Shown: in pieces, positions 7,468 through 15,332 of the stretch
Layout: every line of letters starts with the position of its first letter
Numbering within the stretch: the first letter of the stretch is position 1
Assembly: GCA_026392535.1 (NCBI GenBank)
Contig: JAPLBX010000047.1
Span: 1-19,707 of the forward strand
DNA: 19,707 nucleotides
Direction of reading: 5' to 3'
Origin: Actinomycetota bacterium
GTDB taxonomy: Bacteria; Actinomycetota; Actinomycetes; S36-B12; UBA5976
The notes under the pieces: model-generated
Told to the model about the DNA's origin: nothing
Databases searched by the model: none
The model's input: only the letters and a program-made list of their open reading frames with translations
Program-made: the position numbers and the translations under genes

Positions 7468-8739
7468 ATGGCTGATTTGAAAAATGAAGTGTTAGCGGCT
7501 GCAACCGCATCCAAGGCGGCATCAGTAACTCTCCGGCAGTTAGACAGAGAAATCAAGGACAAAGCTCTACTCGCAATTTCTCAGGAACTAATTAAAAACA
7601 TAACTGACATTGTTGCGGCAAACAAAATCGATGTGGATGCGGCAATAGCGAAGCAAACTGATCCAGCGATTGTTGACCGCTTAACTCTAAATGAGAACCG
7701 AATCACCGAGATTGCAAACGCAGTAAAAGATGTGATCAAACTAGATGACCCAATTGGCGAGGTAATTCGTAAATTTACTTTGCCTAATGGTTTGGATGTT
7801 CAGCAAATTCGCGTTCCACTCGGCGTGGTAGCAATGATTTATGAAGCCCGTCCAAATGTGACGGTTGATGCTGCAGTATTGATTTTGAAGACTGGAAGTG
7901 CGGCCCTACTTCGCGGATCTGCCTCTGCTTTCAATACCAACACGGTTCTTACTCAAATTATGCGAAATGCAATCAGTTCGGTAGGACTACCGAAAGATGC
8001 AATAGTTTTGGTACCAGGTACCGATCACGAATCAGTTAAGCACTTAATGACCGCACGCGGCCTTGTGGATGTGATTATTCCACGCGGCGGCGCCGGTCTG
8101 ATTGAATCAGTTGTCACCGGATCAACAGTGCCAGTGATCGAAACAGGAATTGGCAATTGCCATCTATATGTGGATGAATTTGCAGATCTTGATAAGGCTT
8201 TGAACATTGCAATTAATGCTAAGACTCAACGAGTTTCGGTTTGCAATGCGTTAGAGACAATTTTGGTGCACAAAAATGTTGCAGATGCTTTCTTACCGAA
8301 ATTGATGAAATCGTTCCAAGAAAAAGGTGTGACGGTGCATGGGACTTCGGATTTCGAAAAATTCGCCGAAACCTGCGGCACAAATTTCGCACCGGTAACG
8401 GATGCCGACTGGGCGAGTGAGTATTACTCACTAGATATAGCCGCAGGCGTAGTGAATTCTTTTGACGAAGCAATTGCACATATCCAAAAGTGGTCAACAG
8501 GTCACACAGAATCGATCATCACTGAAAATCAGGCAAATGCGGACAAGTTTGTTTCGGCAATTGATTCTGCGGCTGTTATGGTAAACGCATCTACCCGATT
8601 TACTGACGGTGGAGAATTTGGATTCGGTGCTGAGATTGGCATCTCCACTCAAAAGCTTCACGCTCGTGGCCCAATGGGGCTAGCTGAAATAACATCATTT
8701 AAATACGTCGTGAGCGGTAGCGGTCAAATCCGCGATTAG
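7468..8739 (+). CDS. proA: Glutamate-5-semialdehyde dehydrogenase (gamma-glutamyl phosphate reductase)
   Basis: Second enzyme of proline synthesis: NADPH-dependent reduction of glutamyl 5-phosphate, giving glutamate 5-semialdehyde, which cyclises spontaneously. At 423 residues it is full length. The catalytic cysteine is C259 in SVCNALETILVH. The cofactor-side signatures VPLGVVAMIYEARPNVT and a late GEFGFGAEIGISTQKLHARG block are also intact. The third step (proC) is not in the window. It is the last large gene of the obgE-proBA run; a weak TAGTTT element at 8745-8750 may give a secondary start of transcription downstream. Confidence 0.97.
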   Translation: MADLKNEVLAAATASKAASVTLRQLDREIKDKALLAISQELIKNITDIVAANKIDVDAAIAKQTDPAIVDRLTLNENRITEIANAVKDVIKLDDPIGEVIRKFTLPNGLDVQQIRVPLGVVAMIYEARPNVTVDAAVLILKTGSAALLRGSASAFNTNTVLTQIMRNAISSVGLPKDAIVLVPGTDHESVKHLMTARGLVDVIIPRGGAGLIESVVTGSTVPVIETGIGNCHLYVDEFADLDKALNIAINAKTQRVSVCNALETILVHKNVADAFLPKLMKSFQEKGVTVHGTSDFEKFAETCGTNFAPVTDADWASEYYSLDIAAGVVNSFDEAIAHIQKWSTGHTESIITENQANADKFVSAIDSAAVMVNASTRFTDGGEFGFGAEIGISTQKLHARGPMGLAEITSFKYVVSGSGQIRD

Positions 8740-8769
8740 TTTGCTAGTTTTAGACCTGAAAGGTGATTC

Positions 8770-8904
8770 ATGATAAACATTTTGGCTGAGACCGCTGAAG
8801 TTGTAAATGTAATTCCGGGAGAGCCATGGATGTATGGCGCCGCTGGTCTTGGAACGCTTTTGCTTTTGGTTTACATCGTTACTCGTTTTAATCCAAACCG
8901 CTAA
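8770..8904 (+). CDS. Small single-span membrane protein between proA and nadD
   Basis: A 44-residue ORF starting at ATG 8770, five bases after AAAGGTG (8759-8765), and ending TAA 8902-8904, which overlaps the nadD start by one base (TAATG). Residues about 21-40 (MYGAAGLGTLLLLVYIVTRF) form one hydrophobic segment, followed by a short basic end NPNR; the N-terminus is acidic. Actinobacteria often carry a small unnamed membrane protein at this place. The good ribosome site and the stop-start overlap show that it is a real gene. Function unknown. Confidence 0.8.
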   Translation: MINILAETAEVVNVIPGEPWMYGAAGLGTLLLLVYIVTRFNPNR

Positions 8905-9479
8905 TGCGTATCGGAATTCTGGGTGGAAGTTTTGACCCACCGCATATTGGTCATATCGAAATGGCTAAAGCAGCACAAGAATTCCTAAATCTTGACACCG
9001 TTTTGTTTGTACCTGCCGCAAAGCAATGGCAAAAAGAACATTACGCGCCGGCTGATGTTCGTGCGCACATGACCCATCTCGCCATATCGAACCATCCTGA
9101 GTGGGCGGTTTCATTTGCTGACATTGATCGTGGTGGCGACACAATTTCATTCGACACGATCTCGCAACTTAAGAGAATTTATCCATCCGATGAGCTTTTC
9201 TTTATTTTGGGTTCAGATTCTGCAAACAGCTTGAATTCGTGGAAGCAGTCCGAAGAGCTTAAGAAGTTGATTGTGTTTGCAGTAGTTAAAAGGTTCGGTG
9301 TTGAAATTCAAGTTCCAGCAGGTTTTGATTTTGTCGCAGTACCTGGCGATATTCAAGGAATCTCCTCAACTGATATCCGCGAAACAGTCTCGACATCCAA
9401 AAAGGTTGAATTGGCCCTCAAGGACTTGGTTCCTACTGAAGTTGCAAAATACATTGCAGCGGTAAGGCTTTATAAATAA
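8904..9479 (+). CDS. nadD: Nicotinate-nucleotide adenylyltransferase
   Basis: Transfers AMP from ATP to nicotinate mononucleotide, making deamido-NAD in NAD synthesis. The nucleotidyltransferase signature GGSFDPPHIGH is at residues 7-17 with H14 and H17, and the ISSTDIR motif is at 153-159. Length 191 residues is normal. ATG 8904 overlaps the previous stop, and its own TAA (9477-9479) overlaps the next start in the same way, showing tight translational coupling. The nadD-LCP-rsfS-gpm order is the usual actinobacterial one. Confidence 0.95.
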   Translation: MRIGILGGSFDPPHIGHIEMAKAAQEFLNLDTVLFVPAAKQWQKEHYAPADVRAHMTHLAISNHPEWAVSFADIDRGGDTISFDTISQLKRIYPSDELFFILGSDSANSLNSWKQSEELKKLIVFAVVKRFGVEIQVPAGFDFVAVPGDIQGISSTDIRETVSTSKKVELALKDLVPTEVAKYIAAVRLYK

Positions 9480-10216
9480 TGGAAAAACTCATCCGCGCAG
9501 TTACTTTGCTCGGTCTCGCACTTTTATGCATCACACTAATTTTTGTTTTCGCTATTCGACCAGAAGTTGAGAGTCAGTTCAGCAAGAGCAACGCAAACCG
9601 AGTAGTGCTGGTTCAGTTTCGTGACGCATCAGATCTTGCACAATTGAATTTTGTGGTAACAAACCGAGGAACCAAGTGGTTCTATGTTCCAAGTGAATTA
9701 GTTTTTGAGACAAAAGCATCAACTCTTTCTCTGGGCGGCTCGTCGCAGAACTTGAATATGGAAACTTCTTTAAATTTGCTTAATGACGCATACGGTATTG
9801 AAATTGATGATGTCTGGCAGGTTGACCAAGCGGCATTTGCCTCTCTAGTTGAATCGGCTGGCGGCGCGGAAGTGGCGAATCCGATTTTGCAAACTTTGGA
9901 TGGCTTTGAAGCTGTCACTTTCGTCTTTGATGCAACTGATAACACACCGGTTGTTTTACAAAGATTTGAAAAAGTTTGGAAGCAAATAATTGATTCATTT
10001 GGCTCGAATAACTTGGTGAATGTCTTGACATCTATTGGATCTTCTTCGCGTAGCAGTGTCGAGCAATCTGAACTTGCTGGCTATTTACGGTATTTACATA
10101 GGCATCAAAAAGATGTGGTTTATAAGCATTTGCACATAGATGCAGATTTTGCACTCAAAGTGCAGGCTCGGCAGCGTCTTATTGATGCTGGAGTTCGTGA
10201 GACACTAGCCCCCTGA
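9479..10216 (+). CDS. Divergent LCP (LytR-CpsA-Psr)-like membrane protein, probably non-catalytic
   Basis: A 245-residue protein with an N-terminal membrane anchor at about 7-28 (VTLLGLALLCITLIFVF) and an extracytoplasmic remainder. Position between nadD and rsfS is where actinobacteria keep an LCP gene. The middle fits an LCP fold: a VVLVQFRDA strand, FYVPSEL where LCP enzymes have a PRD motif, LLNDAYGIEIDD, and QAAFASLVESAGGAEV like the family's FxxLVDxLGGVxV. The arginine of the PRD motif is replaced, and the later arginine-rich region that binds the lipid pyrophosphate is FVFDATDN here. LCP enzymes attach wall polymers to peptidoglycan; this copy seems to lack key residues. Assignment rests on motif reading and gene order. 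Confidence 0.6.
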   Translation: MEKLIRAVTLLGLALLCITLIFVFAIRPEVESQFSKSNANRVVLVQFRDASDLAQLNFVVTNRGTKWFYVPSELVFETKASTLSLGGSSQNLNMETSLNLLNDAYGIEIDDVWQVDQAAFASLVESAGGAEVANPILQTLDGFEAVTFVFDATDNTPVVLQRFEKVWKQIIDSFGSNNLVNVLTSIGSSSRSSVEQSELAGYLRYLHRHQKDVVYKHLHIDADFALKVQARQRLIDAGVRETLAP

Positions 10217-10227
10217 AAGGACGGAAC

Positions 10228-10602
10228 GTGGCTCCCTCTACTCAAGCCCTTGATTGGGCTTACCGCGCAGCCTGGGCTGCACAAGACAAGTTGGCAACTG
10301 ACATCAAACTTATTGACGTTAGTGATCGACTTGGTTTAACGGATATTTTTCTACTAGCAACTGGTAGCAATGATCGCCAAACTCGTGCGATCACTGATGC
10401 TGTCGAAGAAGCGCTAGACAAAATTGATGTCGATCCACTTCGCCGTGAAGGCGAACAAGCCGGTCGTTGGATTTTGCTTGACTACAACGACATCGTTGTG
10501 CACGTGCAAAATGCTGAAGAAAGAAGCTTCTACGATCTTGAACGTTTGTGGAAAGACTGTCCTGAACTTGAACTTCCAGTTAATCCAGGTGCCGATCAGT
10601 GA
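10228..10602 (+). CDS. rsfS: Ribosome silencing factor RsfS
   Basis: A 124-residue member of the RsfS/Iojap family, which binds L14 and blocks joining of ribosomal subunits in starvation. Visible family marks are ALDWAYRAAWAAQDKLATDI, the DIFLLATGSNDRQTRAI segment and EGEQAGRWILLDYNDIVVHV. GTG 10228 follows GAAAGGACGG (10216-10225). The stop overlaps the next start as GTGA (10599-10602). Nearby nadD is a very common partner. Confidence 0.95.
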   Translation: MAPSTQALDWAYRAAWAAQDKLATDIKLIDVSDRLGLTDIFLLATGSNDRQTRAITDAVEEALDKIDVDPLRREGEQAGRWILLDYNDIVVHVQNAEERSFYDLERLWKDCPELELPVNPGADQ

Positions 10603-11234
10603 ATTTGAGCCGCATTGTTTTGTGGCGACATGGCCGCACCGAATGGAATCTTAATCAACGTTGGCAAGGCCAAAGCGATATCCCGCTAGACATAATTGGC
10701 AAAGCACAAGCTGAAGCGGCAGCAGAAATGTTGGCCAGACTTCAACCTTCAATGCTGGTTTCAAGTGATTTAGTCCGTGCTTCAAAAACTGCCGAATTCC
10801 TGTCTCACGTAACCGGGTTGGAAGTTGTTTTAGATAAAAGACTTCGCGAAACCGATGGCGGACTTTGGGAAGGTTTGACCTATTCCGAAATCGAAGAACA
10901 ACATGGCGATTCATTGCGCAGTTGGCAGCAAGATATTTCAGCTCCAGCTGGAGTGACTGGCGAAACTAGGGGAGCAGTTGCCGCTCGAGTTATTGAAGCA
11001 ATCACCGAATATGCGAAGGTGGCGACTGGCACACTTGTGGTTGCTACACACGGCGGAAGTGCCCGTGCTGCGACCTTGGAATTACTTGGTTTGCCAATGA
11101 AGCACCACAATGCATTCAAGGTGCTTTCCAATGCAGGCTGGGTGGTCTTGGACCGCGATCCCACCCACAATATCTGGAGAATTTCCGATTACAACGTCTC
11201 TGCCATGCCACCGATGCGTGAGGTTCACCTCTAA
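10599..11234 (+). CDS. Histidine phosphatase superfamily (phosphoglycerate mutase-like) protein
   Basis: A 211-residue enzyme with the catalytic signature WRHGRTEWN (H11 accepts the phosphate), a RETDGGLWEG block and the second histidine in VVATHGGSARA. These support a cofactor-dependent phosphoglycerate mutase-like or phosphatase activity. In actinobacteria the copy next to rsfS is usually a broad phosphatase rather than the glycolytic mutase; substrate is unknown from sequence. The GTG start overlaps the rsfS stop by four bases. It is the last gene before tRNA-Ala. Confidence 0.9.
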   Translation: MNLSRIVLWRHGRTEWNLNQRWQGQSDIPLDIIGKAQAEAAAEMLARLQPSMLVSSDLVRASKTAEFLSHVTGLEVVLDKRLRETDGGLWEGLTYSEIEEQHGDSLRSWQQDISAPAGVTGETRGAVAARVIEAITEYAKVATGTLVVATHGGSARAATLELLGLPMKHHNAFKVLSNAGWVVLDRDPTHNIWRISDYNVSAMPPMREVHL

Positions 11235-11256
11235 ATCTGTGCTCACGCGTGTGAGG

Positions 11257-11262
11257 TAGTGT
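11257..11262 (+). promoter_or_regulatory. Possible -10 element of tRNA-Ala
   Basis: TAGTGT fits the actinobacterial TANNNT -10 pattern and ends 13 bases before the mature tRNA 5' end, a plausible distance. No good -35 is visible at 17-18 bases, so this is a weak prediction. Confidence 0.3.
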
Positions 11263-11275
11263 TCGCACGTTTTAA

Positions 11276-11348
11276 GGGGCTGTGGCGCAGCTGGTAGCGC
11301 ACCTGCATGGCATGCAGGGGGTCAGGGGTTCGAATCCCCTCAGCTCCA
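11276..11348 (+). tRNA. tRNA-Ala (anticodon GGC)
   Basis: The full cloverleaf can be drawn. Acceptor arms are GGGGCTG (11276-11282) and CAGCTCC (11341-11347) with one G-U pair, and A11348 is the discriminator. The D arm is GCGC/GCGC. The anticodon stem CCTGC/GCAGG encloses loop ATGGCAT with GGC at 11309-11311. The T arm AGGGG/CCCCT has loop TTCGAAT. No CCA is encoded, so it must be added after transcription. It ends 15 bases before leuS. Confidence 0.97.
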
Positions 11349-11363
11349 CGCAAGGAGGATTGA

Positions 11364-13838
11364 ATGTCTATCCAAGACGAATCTGCGGTTTATGACCCAG
11401 AGGTGATTCAGCAGCGCTGGTTGCCTGTCTGGGATGAAATCGCGCCGTTTCGCTCAGGCCGCAAAGATGACATTCGTCCCAAAAAATACGTTCTAGACAT
11501 GTTCCCGTATCCATCGGGAGATCTTCATATGGGTCACGCTGAGGCATATGCCCTTGGCGATGTGATTGCTCGTTATTGGGTGCAAAAAGGTTTCAACGTT
11601 ATGCATCCAATTGGTTGGGATGCATTTGGTTTGCCGGCCGAAAATGCGGCTATTAAACGTAATGAAGATCCACGGATTTGGACATATGAAAATATTGCCA
11701 CTCAAAAAGCTTCGATGCGTAGATATGCATGTTCATTCGACTGGGACAGGGTTTTAAATACCTGTGATCCAGAGTTTTACAAATGGAATCAATGGTTCTT
11801 TCTTGAAATGTTTAATCGCAAATTGGCATATCGCAAAGATTCTGCAGTTAACTGGTGCACATCATGCCAAACAGTTTTAGCAAATGAACAGGTAGTTCAA
11901 GGTTTATGTGAACGTTGCGATTCAATGGTCACAAAAAAGAAACTGACACAGTGGTATTTGAAGATTACCGATTACGCCGATCGTTTGCTTGATGACATGA
12001 AACAACTTGAAGGGCAGTGGCCTGACAAAGTTTTGTTGATGCAGAAAAACTGGATTGGCCGTTCAAATGGCGCTGAAGTCGATTTTGAAATCGAAGGGTT
12101 AGATCAGGTTGTTAAGGTTTACACAACCAGGCCAGACACACTTTATGGCGCAACCTTCTTCGTGGTGGCAGTCGATTCAGAACTTGCTGCTTCTTTAGCG
12201 GCTGGCACTGAAGTTGAAGGTGCATTCAAGGAATACTTAGAAGAGGTTAAAAAGGCTTCTGACATTGAGCGGCTAGCAACAGATCGTCCGAAAAGTGGAG
12301 TTTTCTTAGGTCGCTATGCAATCAACCCAGTAAATGGTGCAAAACTTCCAATATATGCGTCAGATTATGTATTAGCTGAATACGGCACCGGTGCAATCAT
12401 GGCAGTGCCTGCTCATGACCAACGCGACTTGGATTTTGCAAAGGCATTCAATCTTCCAGTTCAGGTGGTAGTCGAATCTGAAACCGATCCAGCCGAAACT
12501 GGAATCGCAACAGCTGACGATGGTCTGCATGTGAATTCTGGGAACTTAGACGGATTAAACAAAGCGGATGCAATCGCAAAGATAATTTCAGAACTATCGA
12601 ACCGCAAACTTGGTAAAGCAAGTGTCAACTATCGTCTGCGCGACTGGTTGATTTCACGCCAACGTTATTGGGGCACGCCAATCCCAATTATTCACTGCGA
12701 AGACTGCGGCGAAGTCCCAGTACCCCAAGATCAACTTCCTGTTTTATTGCCAGATGCCGCTGGATTAGATTTAAGTCCGAAAGGCACTTCACCACTTGGC
12801 GCTGCCACAGATTGGGTAAATGTCCCTTGCCCGAAGTGTGCGAAACCAGCCCGTCGTGATTCTGACACCATGGACACATTCTTCGATTCTTCTTGGTATT
12901 ACTTGCGCTACTTAAATCCACAAGATGAAACACAAATGTTTGATCCAGCGCTGGCAAAAGAATGGCTGCCGGTGGACCAATATGTTGGTGGCGTAACCCA
13001 CGCAATTTTGCATCTGCTTTATTCGCGATTCTTCACAAAAGTGATGAATGACATGGGCTTAGTTGATTTCAACGAACCGTTTACAAAGCTTTTGAATCAA
13101 GGCATGGTCGTAATGAATGGCTCAGCAATGAGTAAGAGTCGCGGAAATGTTGTGAAACTTTCAGATGCATTGGTGGATCACGGCGTCGATGCGATTCGGT
13201 TGACCATGGTTTTCGCAGGTCCTGCAGAAGATGACATTGATTGGTCTGAAGTTTCTCCTTCAGGTTCGAAGAAATTCTTGGCTCGAGCCTGGCGTCTTTC
13301 TGGTGAAGTAACCTCAAAACCAGGCATAGATTTTTCAAATGGTGACATTACTTTGCGCCGCGCAACTGCAAAGTCGGTTTCTGAAGCAGCCATGGCCGTT
13401 GAGTCTTATCGCTTCAACGTGGCGGTGGCAAAAACCATGGAATTAGTAAATGCTTCGCGCAAATCAATTGATGGCGGGCTTTCCACTTCTGATCCAGCAG
13501 TTAGAGAAGCAGCCGAAGCCGTGGCAATCATGTTGTCACTAGTTGCGCCTTACACATCAGAAGACATGTGGCAACGACTTGGCCATCAGCCATCAGTGGC
13601 AAATGCTGGCTGGCCAAAAGTGGATGCAGAACTATTGATAAACGAGACGGTTACCTGCGTGGTGCAAATTGCGGGCAAAATCAAAGCCCGGCTCGAAGTC
13701 TCACCAAACATTTCCGAATCTGATTTGCAGGCCCTTGCTCTCTCTGCAGATGCTGTGGTTGCCGCGCTTGATGGCAAGGCAGTGAAAACTGTCATCGTTC
13801 GAGCTCCAAAACTTGTCAATATCGTTCCTGCAAATTAG
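11364..13838 (+). CDS. leuS: Leucyl-tRNA synthetase
   Basis: Class I synthetase of 824 residues that charges tRNA-Leu. The HIGH motif appears as HMGH at 55-58, after FPYPSGDL. KMSKS appears as AMSKS at 588-592. The zinc-type cysteines WCTSCQTVL and the CP1 editing domain (YTTRPDTLYG, and GTGAIMAVPAHDQRD with the editing Asp) are present. Another pair of CxxC knuckles lies in the second half. ATG 11364 has a perfect AAGGAGG (11352-11358), which starts four bases after the tRNA-Ala 3' end. Full length, no lesions seen. Confidence 0.98.
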   Translation: MSIQDESAVYDPEVIQQRWLPVWDEIAPFRSGRKDDIRPKKYVLDMFPYPSGDLHMGHAEAYALGDVIARYWVQKGFNVMHPIGWDAFGLPAENAAIKRNEDPRIWTYENIATQKASMRRYACSFDWDRVLNTCDPEFYKWNQWFFLEMFNRKLAYRKDSAVNWCTSCQTVLANEQVVQGLCERCDSMVTKKKLTQWYLKITDYADRLLDDMKQLEGQWPDKVLLMQKNWIGRSNGAEVDFEIEGLDQVVKVYTTRPDTLYGATFFVVAVDSELAASLAAGTEVEGAFKEYLEEVKKASDIERLATDRPKSGVFLGRYAINPVNGAKLPIYASDYVLAEYGTGAIMAVPAHDQRDLDFAKAFNLPVQVVVESETDPAETGIATADDGLHVNSGNLDGLNKADAIAKIISELSNRKLGKASVNYRLRDWLISRQRYWGTPIPIIHCEDCGEVPVPQDQLPVLLPDAAGLDLSPKGTSPLGAATDWVNVPCPKCAKPARRDSDTMDTFFDSSWYYLRYLNPQDETQMFDPALAKEWLPVDQYVGGVTHAILHLLYSRFFTKVMNDMGLVDFNEPFTKLLNQGMVVMNGSAMSKSRGNVVKLSDALVDHGVDAIRLTMVFAGPAEDDIDWSEVSPSGSKKFLARAWRLSGEVTSKPGIDFSNGDITLRRATAKSVSEAAMAVESYRFNVAVAKTMELVNASRKSIDGGLSTSDPAVREAAEAVAIMLSLVAPYTSEDMWQRLGHQPSVANAGWPKVDAELLINETVTCVVQIAGKIKARLEVSPNISESDLQALALSADAVVAALDGKAVKTVIVRAPKLVNIVPAN

Positions 13839-13848
13839 CAGTTAGTTC

Positions 13849-13854
13849 TAGTCT
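13849..13854 (+). promoter_or_regulatory. -10 element giving a leaderless degV start
   Basis: TAGTCT fits TANNNT and ends six bases before ATG 13861, so transcription would start at or next to the A of the start codon. There is no Shine-Dalgarno sequence before the gene. Leaderless messages are common in actinobacteria. No clear -35 is visible. Confidence 0.45.
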
Positions 13855-13860
13855 CAGACC

Positions 13861-14703
13861 ATGACAATCGCAGTAATCACAGATTCAACTTCGTGCTTAC
13901 CTAAATACGTTGTTGATAGAGATCGAATATCTGTAGTTCCAGTGCAAGTCACTATTGATGACACCACCCGCGATGAAGGTATTGAACTAAATTCTTTAGC
14001 TGTTTTGGCAGCGATAAATGTTGGTAAAAATGTCACCACCAATCATCCTTCGCCACAAACCTTTCAAAATCTCTTTTCAACTTTGCAGATGCAGGGATAT
14101 ACCGAAGTAATCGCAATTCATTTGTCTAGTGAACTTTCCGCTACTTACGCCGCATGTGTTACTGCGGCAAGAGACTCGGCAATACCAGTTCGAGTGGTCG
14201 ACAGTCGTTCAATCGGGCTCGGGCTTGGCTTTGCAGTTATGGCAGCTAGTGCAGCGGTTAAGCGAGGCGCAACTGTCAACGAAGTTGCAGAGATTGCTAC
14301 CAATAAGGGGATGTCGGCCCAGACTTGGTTAGCAGTTGAAACTGTTGAACACTTGCGTAAAGGTGGCCGAATTGGAACCGCGCAAGCAATCGTCGGCACA
14401 ACTTTAGGGATTAAACCAATATTGCAGATTGCGGGCGGAAAAGTTATTCCGTTCGAAAAGGTTCGCACATCAGTTAGAGTGAATTCCAGATTAGTTGAAT
14501 TGGCCAGTGAAGCGGCAAATACTTTTGGGCGCAAAGTGGAGATTGGCGTTCAACACAGCGGAAACCGAGATCGAGCAGATTCGCTTGCAAAAGAAATTGG
14601 AAAAGCTTTACCTGGAACATCGGTTGTGGTCGCAGACTTAGGTGCTGTGCTAAGCGCTCATGCAGGCCCTGGCGCTATTGCAGTGACAGTTTCACCAATC
14701 TAA
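13861..14703 (+). CDS. DegV family fatty-acid-binding protein
   Basis: A 280-residue DegV-fold protein. It starts with ITDSTSCLP, has a VVPVQVTIDD segment, the HPSPQTF region with the family's TSQPS-like position (TTNHPSP), IHLSSELSATY, and the VETVEHLRKGGRIGTAQA block followed by GIKPIL. The family binds a single fatty acid and in Firmicutes delivers it to a fatty-acid kinase (FakB role); no kinase gene is nearby, so the role here is inferred only from the family. It stands between leuS and comEA, as often in actinobacteria. Translation is probably leaderless from ATG 13861. Confidence 0.92.
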   Translation: MTIAVITDSTSCLPKYVVDRDRISVVPVQVTIDDTTRDEGIELNSLAVLAAINVGKNVTTNHPSPQTFQNLFSTLQMQGYTEVIAIHLSSELSATYAACVTAARDSAIPVRVVDSRSIGLGLGFAVMAASAAVKRGATVNEVAEIATNKGMSAQTWLAVETVEHLRKGGRIGTAQAIVGTTLGIKPILQIAGGKVIPFEKVRTSVRVNSRLVELASEAANTFGRKVEIGVQHSGNRDRADSLAKEIGKALPGTSVVVADLGAVLSAHAGPGAIAVTVSPI

Positions 14704-14777
14704 CTAGTTCAGACTAAATCCTGCTCGCATCTTCTCAACAAGAAAACTTCTTCAACTACCCAGTTGATTAGAATCTC

Positions 14778-14783
14778 AATAAT
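14778..14783 (+). promoter_or_regulatory. Possible -10 element of comEA
   Basis: AATAAT differs from TATAAT at one base and ends six bases before GTG 14790, the same spacing as at degV. No ribosome site is visible before this GTG, which favours a leaderless message. A second -10-like TAGAAT is at 14769-14774. No -35 is clear. Confidence 0.35.
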
Positions 14784-14789
14784 TTATAA

Positions 14790-15332
14790 GTGCAGATTAA
14801 TTGGACAGAGCATAAGAAATTCCTAGTTCCAGGATGTTTGGCACTTATTGGATTCATTGGCTGGAATTGGCTGCAAACGCCAAGCGAGAAGGTAATCGCA
14901 GAAGTTTCTCAAACCTTTGCACCAAATCCGATTCAGACGGTTGTCACGATTTACATCACTGGGCGAGTGGCTCATCCCGGGGTTGTGGAATTACCACTCG
15001 GTGCACGGGTAATCGATGCGGTCAATGCAGCTGGTGGCATGACCATTAAAAGGCCAAATATAAATCTTGCTCGGGTATTAGTAGACGGCGAACAAATATT
15101 GGTTGAGAAGTATCAAGCTAATTCAAACAACATGAGCGGCAAAATTAACCTAAACCAAGCGGATGTTTCAGAACTAGAAACCATTCCAGGGATTGGCCCA
15201 GTAATGGCAAACCGAATCATCGACTATCGAACTTTGAATGGCAGTTTTCGCAACCTTGCGGACTTGGATGCAATTTCGGGTATTGGCCCAGCCCTAATGG
15301 CCGATATACAAAAGGTAGCCGTAGTCGAATAG
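14790..15332 (+). CDS. comEA: ComEA-like DNA-binding protein
   Basis: A 180-residue protein with an N-terminal membrane anchor at about 11-27 (FLVPGCLALIGFIGWNW), an SLBB domain at about 47-107 (VTIYITGRVAHPGVVELP) and two helix-hairpin-helix motifs at about 118-180 (INLNQADVSELETIPGIG and DAISGIGPAL). In naturally competent bacteria ComEA binds incoming double-stranded DNA outside the membrane and hands it to the ComEC channel. The stop overlaps the comEC start by one base. In planktonic actinobacteria the pair may serve DNA uptake for nutrition or recombination. Confidence 0.93.
   Translation: MQINWTEHKKFLVPGCLALIGFIGWNWLQTPSEKVIAEVSQTFAPNPIQTVVTIYITGRVAHPGVVELPLGARVIDAVNAAGGMTIKRPNINLARVLVDGEQILVEKYQANSNNMSGKINLNQADVSELETIPGIGPVMANRIIDYRTLNGSFRNLADLDAISGIGPALMADIQKVAVVE

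Noticed and set aside
11242..11255. CTCAC/GTGAG hairpin as a terminator before tRNA-Ala
   Set aside because: Only five pairs with a four-base loop and no U-tract; it may be chance.
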